Source: JBOFFI01 sp051657245
Lineage (GTDB): Bacteria > Pseudomonadota > Alphaproteobacteria > Holosporales > JBOFFI01
Direction of reading: 5' to 3'
Assembly: GCA_051657245.1 (NCBI GenBank)
Contig: JBOFKI010000084.1
Location: forward strand, 1 to 6,997
DNA length: 6,997 nucleotides
The position numbers and the translations under genes are program-made. Within the stretch, counting starts at the first letter, position 1. Every line of letters starts with the position of its first letter. Positions 1-4,860 of the stretch are shown here, piece by piece. The notes under the pieces are model-generated. The model did not search any database and had not been told where the DNA came from. It saw only the letters and a program-made list of their open reading frames with translations.

Positions 1-121
1 CTTTCTTTTTAACGTCTGCGGCTTCTAGAATTTTTGCCATTTTATAAAACGTGTCTTTTTTTACACCTGTCAATCTACGAAATTTTTCGCATGACAACTC
101 TTTGATCTGTTCGTATTTCAT
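1..121 (-). CDS. IS5-like transposase, N-terminal 40 residues (cut by the window edge)
   Basis: The minus strand carries a strong Shine-Dalgarno GGAGG (127-131), five bases before an ATG at 121-119. A frame then stays open to the window edge for 40 codons, beginning MKYEQIKELSCEKFRRLTGV and ending in a basic KKK. Its pattern (K-F-R-R-L-T-G-V-K-K-x-T-F-x-K-M) resembles the N-terminal helix-turn-helix of IS5-family transposases, the domain that precedes the DDE catalytic domain in HTH_Tnp_4/DDE_Tnp_4 proteins. The catalytic part lies outside the window, so I cannot say whether the gene is intact. One end of the element should lie between about 132 and 165, because unrelated coding sequence starts there on the other strand. 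I cannot define the terminal inverted repeat from one end alone. The family call rests on recognition of the N-terminal pattern. Confidence 0.72.
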   Translation of the reverse strand, partial: MKYEQIKELSCEKFRRLTGVKKDTFYKMAKILEAADVKKK

Positions 122-162
122 GGATACCTCCAGACCAAAAGCTTAACTTTTTTTTTACCAAA

Positions 163-318
163 ATGATAGTTTCCGAAGAAGTCTATTACGTCAAGGCGAC
201 GGTGCAGGTTCGGGAATATCTGGACAAAACGTTGGGCATTTTTTACGGGCACCGATGTCTTGCGCGCTTCACAACAATTGGGGAGGTGATACGACATGAT
301 TATCAGCTAGCAGCTTAA
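163..318 (+). pseudogene. 3' remnant of an integrase-type transposase gene
   Basis: A frame of 51 codons ends at TAA 316-318. It reads through VYYVKATVQVREYLDKTLG, then IFYGHRCLARFTTIGEVI, and ends DYQLAA. The mix of short beta-strand-like stretches (VKATVQVREYLD, LGIFYG, CLARF) resembles the small C-terminal domain that follows the rve integrase core in several transposase families (IS481-like or ISNCY-like). No catalytic residues are present. An in-frame ATG exists at 163, but no Shine-Dalgarno precedes it and the same frame stays open further left. The piece therefore looks like a gene tail rather than a complete small gene. It abuts the presumed end of the IS5-like element, which suggests that element inserted into or beside an older transposase gene. 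The fragment is short and the family assignment is tentative. Confidence 0.45.
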
Positions 319-322
319 GAGC

Positions 323-377
323 ATGATGGGGGCGCTCGCACCAGCGCTTTTGAGGGCGCGCTCACGCCCCCCATCAT
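323..377. repeat. GC-rich bulged palindrome
   Basis: ATGATGGGGGCG (323-334) is matched by CGCCCCCCATCAT (365-377). This gives a 12-bp stem with one extra C as a bulge. The 30-base interior holds smaller dyads, such as GCGCT (332-336) with AGCGC (343-347) and GGGCG with CGCCC. No T-run follows on either strand, so it does not look like an intrinsic terminator. It lies just after the transposase remnant's stop codon. It may be part of that element's end structure or an independent interspersed palindrome. Confidence 0.55.
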
Positions 378-452
378 CGGACAACTCACGTGGCTCAACT
401 ACCTCGGACATCTTTACGTGCTATTGACAGTATTTTTATTGTAACCAAATTC

Positions 453-481
453 TTGCGGTTTTAAAAATAAACGGGTACACT
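453..481 (+). promoter_or_regulatory. Candidate sigma-70 promoter for tRNA-Pro
   Basis: TTGCGG (453-458) is followed after exactly 17 bases by TACACT (476-481). These match the -35 and -10 consensus at three and four of six positions. Transcription would start near 488, about 24 bases before the mature tRNA, a reasonable 5' leader. A perfect TTGACA also occurs at 424-429 but has no convincing -10 box at 16-18 bases. Confidence 0.4.
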
Positions 482-511
482 CCACTCTTGTTTTTAGGTT
501 TTGATTAAGAA

Positions 512-588
<77 letters not shown>

Positions 589-647
589 ACCTAAGGCCAT
601 CTTAATGCTGTAGAGCTTGTGTCTGATAAAAGATATTTTCATGGGGT

Positions 648-777
648 TGTCATTCCCGCAGAAGCGGGAATCTAGACGATTACCACAATCTGCTGCTTCT
701 GCTGAAGCGTCATTTTGACAGCTTTCCCCCTGAATTCCCGCTTCTGCTGGAATAACGAGAAGGGCGAGGGAATGACA
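648..777. mobile_element. MITE-like palindromic element, 130 bp, non-coding
   Basis: The element starts TGTCATTCCC (648-657) and ends GGGAATGACA (768-777), a perfect 10-bp terminal inverted repeat. A second pair of arms lies inside. ATTCCCGC-AGAA-GCGGGAAT (652-671) is a perfect 8-bp hairpin, and the 20 bases at 734-753 are its reverse complement with one mismatch. The right arm carries about 17 extra bases between its outer and inner repeats. GGT flanks both ends (645-647 and 778-780), which could be a 3-bp target duplication or chance. It encodes no protein of note. Its arms resemble the TCATTCCCGC...GCGGGAATGA palindromes scattered through many proteobacterial genomes. It ends 30 bases before the msbA start codon, so it forms most of the leader between the tRNA and msbA. 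Confidence 0.7.
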
Positions 778-807
778 GGTAAGGGTAAAGATTACCTTTT
801 ATAAGAT

Positions 808-2640
808 ATGAAAGGGCCAGCTATAGATGGGGAACTGTTTATTAAAAAAACAAGATCGTCACCTTTGAAGCCTTTTCCGTCTCTTTCATTTCTGCCTTCT
901 CTCAAAGATAAAGCAACATTTCCCATTGTGAAACGGCTTTGGCGGGAGATGATACAGCCCCACTACCGGGTGTTAACGGTGGGGGCAGTTTGTATGGTTT
1001 TGTCTGCTTTCACGACGGCGGCTTTGGCTAAATTTCTTCAGCCCATTTTCGACGATATTTTTATCTCCCATGACCGTACGATGTTGTGGAAAGTCGCTTA
1101 TTGGGTTTTGGGAATTTTTTTGGTCAAAGGCTTTGCTGCCTATGGGGAATCCCTCAGCCTTACCTACGTGGGGCAAAAAATCGTTTCCCATTTTCAAATT
1201 TTGATTTTTCGTCATTTGATCCATCAAGATCTTCAGTTTTTTTATCACTCACCCAGCGGTCGTCTGATCTCTTTTTTCACCCATGATGTTCAGATGTTGC
1301 GGCATTCCATAACCCAAACGTTGATTAGCATGGTAAAAGATTCCATGACGCTTCTCTTTTTGGTGGGGCTGATGTTTTACCAAGATTGGCTTCTGGCAAG
1401 CCTTGCCTTTTTCGTTTTTCCTGTCGCGTTAATTCCGTTGATTCAGCTTGGAAAACGCATGCGCAAAGTTTCTTTTGGGCAGCAAGAAACCATGGGGGCG
1501 TTTCACCAATTTTTGCAGCAGATTTTTCAAGGTATCCGCGTGGTTCAATCCTATGGGATGGAGGATTATGAAAAACAGCGCTCTCAAGCCTGGATTCAAA
1601 AGCTTTTTCGCCTCATGTTTAAAGGGGCTCAAGTTCGCTCGGCGGCCCACCCTATTATGGAAATATTGGGGGGGATTGCCATTGTTGTCGTGATTTTGTA
1701 TGGCGGAAGCCAAGTGATTGAAGGTGCTCGCACCACAGGTGCTTTCATTTCTTTCATCACAGCACTGTTGCTGGCCTATGAGCCTGCCAAACGCCTCGTC
1801 CATTTGAATGCAACCCTTCAAGAAGGCCTTGCCGCAGCCATCTCCCTGTTCCGCCTTTTGGAAGTGGAACCTCTCATTCAAAACAATCCGGAACTTCCAG
1901 CGCTTCAAATTTCCAAGGGCGAAATTAAACTTGAACAGGTTGATTTTGCTTATACAGCAGAAAAACAGGTTTTCCATGATTTATCCTTGCGCATTCCAGG
2001 CGGACAAAAGATCGCTCTGGTAGGGCCAAGCGGGACGGGAAAGAGCACACTATTCAATCTGATTTTGCGGTTTTATGATGTGGATAAAGGTGCTGTTTTA
2101 ATTGACGGGCAGCCTGTTCAACAGGTTTCCCTCGTTTCTTTGCGCAAACAAATTGCGTTGGTAAGCCAAGAAATTACGCTCTTCAACGATACGGTGGAAG
2201 AAAATATCCGTTATGGCTGTTTGGGAGCTTCTCGTGATGCCATTGAGATAGCTGCCCAACAGGCAGCCGCCCATGAATTTATCCAGGAACTTCCTCAAGG
2301 GTATGAGACCGTTGTGGGGGAGCAAGGGCTAAAGCTTTCAGGGGGGCAGCGTCAACGGTTGTCGATTGCTCGGGCTATTTTAAAGAATGCGCCTATCCTG
2401 CTCTTAGACGAAGCAACCTCCGCCCTGGACACCCATGCGGAAGCCCAGGTTCAACAAGCGCTGGATCACCTGATGCGAGGGCGAACAACGCTGATGATTG
2501 CGCACCGTCTTTCCACGGTTGAAAATGCGGATTGTATCCTCGTTCTTGACCAAGGGCGCCTTGTTGAAATGGGCTCTCATCAAGAACTGGTGAAGCGTCA
2601 GGGTCTTTATAGCCAGTGGGTTTTACCTTCCCTGAAGTGA
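808..2640 (+). CDS. msbA: MsbA-type ABC exporter (fused permease and ATPase)
   Basis: This 610-residue half-transporter has a membrane domain followed by an ATPase domain, the usual MsbA layout, and would act as an inner-membrane homodimer. About six membrane segments are visible (roughly 56-78, 94-113, 170-190, 193-212, 283-304 and 309-325). The ATPase domain is complete: A-loop Tyr382, Walker A GPSGTGKST (406-414), Q-loop Gln454, signature LSGGQ (510-514), Walker B ILLLDE (530-535) with catalytic Glu535, and switch His566. In this family the usual substrate is lipid A-core or phospholipid, flipped to the periplasmic leaflet, but related exporters look alike and substrate cannot be read from sequence. 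The ATG at 808 is the first start after an in-frame TAA at 802-804, and no good Shine-Dalgarno precedes it. The 40 residues before TFPIVKRLW may be partly untranslated. I find no convincing promoter between the tRNA and this gene. Confidence 0.9.
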   Translation: MKGPAIDGELFIKKTRSSPLKPFPSLSFLPSLKDKATFPIVKRLWREMIQPHYRVLTVGAVCMVLSAFTTAALAKFLQPIFDDIFISHDRTMLWKVAYWVLGIFLVKGFAAYGESLSLTYVGQKIVSHFQILIFRHLIHQDLQFFYHSPSGRLISFFTHDVQMLRHSITQTLISMVKDSMTLLFLVGLMFYQDWLLASLAFFVFPVALIPLIQLGKRMRKVSFGQQETMGAFHQFLQQIFQGIRVVQSYGMEDYEKQRSQAWIQKLFRLMFKGAQVRSAAHPIMEILGGIAIVVVILYGGSQVIEGARTTGAFISFITALLLAYEPAKRLVHLNATLQEGLAAAISLFRLLEVEPLIQNNPELPALQISKGEIKLEQVDFAYTAEKQVFHDLSLRIPGGQKIALVGPSGTGKSTLFNLILRFYDVDKGAVLIDGQPVQQVSLVSLRKQIALVSQEITLFNDTVEENIRYGCLGASRDAIEIAAQQAAAHEFIQELPQGYETVVGEQGLKLSGGQRQRLSIARAILKNAPILLLDEATSALDTHAEAQVQQALDHLMRGRTTLMIAHRLSTVENADCILVLDQGRLVEMGSHQELVKRQGLYSQWVLPSLK

Positions 2641-2661
2641 TGTGCACAAAAAGTTTGAACA

Positions 2662-2690
2662 TTGCTCCTTTTTTCTATTTGGGCTAGAAT
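2662..2690 (+). promoter_or_regulatory. Candidate promoter for the b561-type cytochrome gene
   Basis: TTGCTC (2662-2667) is followed after 17 bases by TAGAAT (2685-2690), which matches the -10 consensus at five of six positions. The -35 match is weak (three of six). It lies in the 75-bp gap between msbA and the cytochrome gene, with a likely start near 2697. That would leave a short leader containing the Shine-Dalgarno GGGGA at 2702-2706. The downstream gene could also be reached by read-through from msbA, since no terminator is visible. Confidence 0.35.
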
Positions 2691-2715
2691 GGAAGAAAAA
2701 CGGGGATAAAAATCT

Positions 2716-3318
2716 GTGATTTCAAATGCATTAGACCAATGGGGTCTTGTTTCTAAGCTGTTTCACTGGGTGATGGGCGTGCTTTTGATAGGTATGTTGG
2801 GCATGGGCCTTTGGATGGAACAGTTGCCGCCTTCTGATATGAAATGGTTTGTTTATGGTATCCACAAGTCCACGGGATTGATGTTGTTGTTTTTTGTGGT
2901 ATTGCGTCTGGGGTGGCGATTGATGCATAAGGTTCCTGCGTATCCCGCAGACATGCCCTGTTATCAAAAATCTCTTTCCTCTTTAACGGTTTGGGCTTTA
3001 TATGGATTGATGTTCGCCATGCCTGTAACGGGTTTTGTGATGTCAGCCTTGGGTGGCCACCCTGTCCCTTTTTTTGGATTATTCACAATTCCAGCGCTCG
3101 CGGAAGGGCCAACCCCTGCGGGTTCGGTAAGCCACCAGCTGCACACGGTTTTGGGGTGGAGCTTTATTGCACTGCTTGTTTTGCATGTTTTAGGAGCATT
3201 TTATCACCACTGGATCCGTCGAGACGGTTTATTAAAACGTATGTGGTTTTTTTATCAGACGCCCCATGCTTCAAAGAAAAAACCTCAGCCTTCAAAGAAA
3301 GCGAAGAAAAAATCCTAG
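2716..3318 (+). CDS. Cytochrome b561 family protein (CybB/YceJ type)
   Basis: This 200-residue integral membrane protein has four predicted helices (about 13-34, 48-66, 90-112 and 144-164), as in bacterial diheme b561 cytochromes that exchange electrons with quinone in the inner membrane. Candidate heme ligands sit in the expected helices: His17 (LFHW), His50 (GIHKSTG), His143 (HQLHTVLGW) and His157 (LLVLHVLGAFYHHW). The start is GTG at 2716, with GGGGA nine bases upstream. No in-frame ATG alternative keeps the first helix and His17. The last 16 residues are a lysine-rich tail made of a 7-residue near-duplication, probably cytoplasmic and disordered. The gene follows msbA by 75 bp but has no evident functional link to it, and it ends 10 bp from the convergent mlaC. 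The electron donor and acceptor cannot be inferred. Confidence 0.88.
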   Translation: MISNALDQWGLVSKLFHWVMGVLLIGMLGMGLWMEQLPPSDMKWFVYGIHKSTGLMLLFFVVLRLGWRLMHKVPAYPADMPCYQKSLSSLTVWALYGLMFAMPVTGFVMSALGGHPVPFFGLFTIPALAEGPTPAGSVSHQLHTVLGWSFIALLVLHVLGAFYHHWIRRDGLLKRMWFFYQTPHASKKKPQPSKKAKKKS

Positions 3319-3325
3319 GGAAGCT

Positions 3326-3351
3326 TCCTCAAAAAGCAAGCTTTTTGAGGA
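3326..3351. terminator. Inverted repeat at the convergent cytochrome/mlaC junction, possible terminator
   Basis: TCCTCAAAAAGC (3326-3337) and GCTTTTTGAGGA (3340-3351) form a perfect 12-bp inverted repeat with a 2-base centre, folding to about 11 bp with a 4-base loop. It spans the mlaC stop codon and encodes MlaC's last residues. Next to it is a second palindrome, GGAAGCTTCC (3319-3328). On the minus strand a T6 run (3312-3307) follows about 14 bases after the main stem, and six bases after the second palindrome. This could end the mla transcript. On the plus strand there is no T-run, so termination of the cytochrome transcript is less clear. Confidence 0.4.
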
Positions 3352-3937
3352 GTCCATCCATGCCTTCGCGTTCAATAAGGGTGGCATACTCTGAACGTTG
3401 GGTGACGCTCATGCTGACGTTTTCAACGATCACGTCCATGACGCGGAAGCCAGCAGGCGTTTGAACAACAAGCCATACAAGCTCTGTCTTCGCGCCATCA
3501 GGCTTTACAATTTGGCTAAAAACCTTCCAGTTTTTTTTGCCCGGAAGGGGCGGAATCGTCTTTCCCTTTAAAACCAAAAATTTCTCATTGTTGTAACCCT
3601 CAAACCGGATTGCATAGGAGTGGGACAAATTTTTCTTAAAGAGCCTCAAATATTCCTGTCTTTTGTCAGCTGATAGATTTCGCCAGTGCTTTCCTAACAC
3701 AAATTTTCCAATGGAGGCCATGGCAAAATCTTGCTCAAGTATGGTTAAAAAGGCTTTTTTTCGACCTTCTCTGCCAATAGATTTGTCTGCAAGCAAATGA
3801 ATCACCTTTTCTCCAAGTCCTTCAATAAAACCCTCAACAGAGGTTTGGCCATAAGCAAAGCTTCCCCACAACACTAGGAAAAAACAACAAACTTTAAGCA
3901 CTCCGCGGGTCAGCGCACACATTGAACGTATCATCAT
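3329..3937 (-). CDS. mlaC: MlaC, periplasmic phospholipid-binding protein
   Basis: The 202-residue protein belongs to the MlaC/Ttg2D family. These periplasmic carriers shuttle phospholipid between the outer-membrane MlaA complex and the inner-membrane MlaFEDB transporter. Residues 1-30 form a signal peptide (basic start, hydrophobic VCCFFLVLW core), with likely cleavage after FAYG. Family hallmarks follow: DFAMASIGKFVLGKHWR (70-86), a YAIRFEGYNNEKF segment near 108-120, and a conserved end GFRVMDVIVENVSMSVTQRSEY (163-184). The length is typical. The ATG at 3937-3935 overlaps the mlaA stop by four bases (ATGA), and a GAGGA Shine-Dalgarno (3951-3947) lies inside the end of mlaA with nine bases of spacing. 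Translation is therefore probably coupled to mlaA. A second ATG directly follows the first. The neighbourhood contains no mlaD, mlaE or mlaF. Confidence 0.95.
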   Translation of the reverse strand: MMIRSMCALTRGVLKVCCFFLVLWGSFAYGQTSVEGFIEGLGEKVIHLLADKSIGREGRKKAFLTILEQDFAMASIGKFVLGKHWRNLSADKRQEYLRLFKKNLSHSYAIRFEGYNNEKFLVLKGKTIPPLPGKKNWKVFSQIVKPDGAKTELVWLVVQTPAGFRVMDVIVENVSMSVTQRSEYATLIEREGMDGLLKKLAF

Positions 3938-4749
3938 GCTTCAATATCCTCACTATAAACGGGTTCTTCCTCGGTTTCTGTTAGGTCTTTAGAACCTGAA
4001 ACCCTGTTCAAAGGAGACGCCCTATCGCCTCTTTTTTGGTTATAGAGGCTGCGGATTGTGCTGTACAAATCTAACGAAGTTTCTTTTAATTTTTGGTAGC
4101 TTTCAAGATATTGCAAACGCCAATCCACCAGATCCACACCCCAGCGCACATACATCAGCTGTGGACGTTTGTTATGGCACACAATCAGGTTAAAGGGGTC
4201 TGTTAGCGCATCTACCAATAAACCAAGACCATCTCGAAAACTGGTGGCGCCTATGACGGGCAAAACAAGATAGGGGCCTGTTTCCATGCCTGCCATTTTT
4301 AAGGTTCTTCCAAAATCTTCTTCTACAGCTTCAACACCCATTTCAGCGGCCACATCCACCAAGCCCAAAAAACCAAAGGTGCTGTTGATAAGAAAGCGCG
4401 CCAGAGACGTTGCTGCTTTATCGATGTTCCCCTGCAGGACTGAGTTCAGAAAAGTTTTAGGGAAGGACAAATTGCGAAGGCCATTATGGATTCCGTCTCG
4501 CACCAATGGTGGAACCGCGGCCTCATAGCCACGGGTTACAGGTTCTAGGACAAATTCATCAAGGCCTTGGTTCAGGTCAAAAAAGACTTCATTCATTGGT
4601 CGAAGGGGATCTGGAATTTCTTGATAAACCCCTTGGGATTCTGACACAGGTTTCTCTGCAGTATCAGCCCAAAGGTTGTTATGGATTCCTAGGAGCAACA
4701 ACCAACACGCACACGATTCTCTCCAAGCTTTGGGGAGTAATCTGTTCAT
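3934..4749 (-). CDS. mlaA: MlaA (VacJ) family outer-membrane phospholipid-removal protein
   Basis: The 271-residue protein has the VacJ/MlaA core: DPLRPMNEVFFDLNQGLDEF (47-66), the LNSVLQGNIDKAATSLARFLINSTFG stretch (101-126), and EDFGRTL...GPYLVLPVIGATSFRDGLG (144-176). MlaA proteins sit in the outer membrane and pass mislocalised outer-leaflet phospholipid to MlaC, which is encoded next. The N terminus has a hydrophobic WLLLLGI core and a plausible signal peptidase I site after LWA (26-28). The only cysteines are 13, 15 and 191, none placed as a lipobox, so it seems not to be a lipoprotein, unlike the Escherichia coli protein. The C-terminal tail is acidic (TETEEEPVYSEDIEA). A Shine-Dalgarno GAAGGTAGG (4763-4755) sits five bases before ATG 4749-4747. 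It lies 111 bp after lnt in the same direction, and may share that transcript or use its own promoter. Confidence 0.95.
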   Translation of the reverse strand: MNRLLPKAWRESCACWLLLLGIHNNLWADTAEKPVSESQGVYQEIPDPLRPMNEVFFDLNQGLDEFVLEPVTRGYEAAVPPLVRDGIHNGLRNLSFPKTFLNSVLQGNIDKAATSLARFLINSTFGFLGLVDVAAEMGVEAVEEDFGRTLKMAGMETGPYLVLPVIGATSFRDGLGLLVDALTDPFNLIVCHNKRPQLMYVRWGVDLVDWRLQYLESYQKLKETSLDLYSTIRSLYNQKRGDRASPLNRVSGSKDLTETEEEPVYSEDIEA

Positions 4750-4804
4750 AAAGACCTACCTTCTTTTTCTGCTAAAGTCCTACGTGGCAATCTAATTCGC
4801 CAGG

Positions 4805-4833
4805 ATTCTAGCAGATCCTTCCTAAAAAAATAA
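4805..4833 (-). promoter_or_regulatory. Candidate extended -10 promoter for mlaA-mlaC
   Basis: Read on the minus strand, TGCTAGAAT (4813-4805) is an extended -10 box: the TG motif plus TAGAAT, five of six against consensus. The -35 position 17 bases upstream reads TTATTT (4833-4828), a poor match, as is common for extended -10 promoters. An AT-rich tract lies further upstream (about 4824-4857). Transcription would begin near 4798, leaving a leader of about 50 bases before mlaA. Confidence 0.38.
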
Positions 4834-4860
4834 TTAAAAAAATACATAAAAAATTCTTCA

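Noticed and set aside
424..429. Perfect TTGACA -35 box before the tRNA
   Set aside because: No acceptable -10 box lies 16-18 bases downstream; the pair at 453-481 fits the tRNA better.
652..671. 8-bp hairpin after the tRNA as its terminator
   Set aside because: No T-run follows the stem, and it is fully explained as an arm of the palindromic element.
715..720. TTGACA inside the MITE-like element as an msbA promoter
   Set aside because: Bases at the -10 distance are GC-rich (CCGCTT) and do not resemble TATAAT.
800..805. TATAAG as a -10 box for msbA
   Set aside because: Transcription would begin inside the coding region after the ATG at 808, and no -35 box is present.
1429..1977. Antisense 182-codon open frame within msbA
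   Set aside because: It lies wholly opposite a gene with a complete ABC ATPase and membrane domain, has a low-complexity composition and no recognisable domain.
2991..3464. 157-codon frame crossing the cytochrome 3' end into mlaC
   Set aside because: It overlaps two well-supported genes in other frames, and its residues are only the out-of-frame reading of them.
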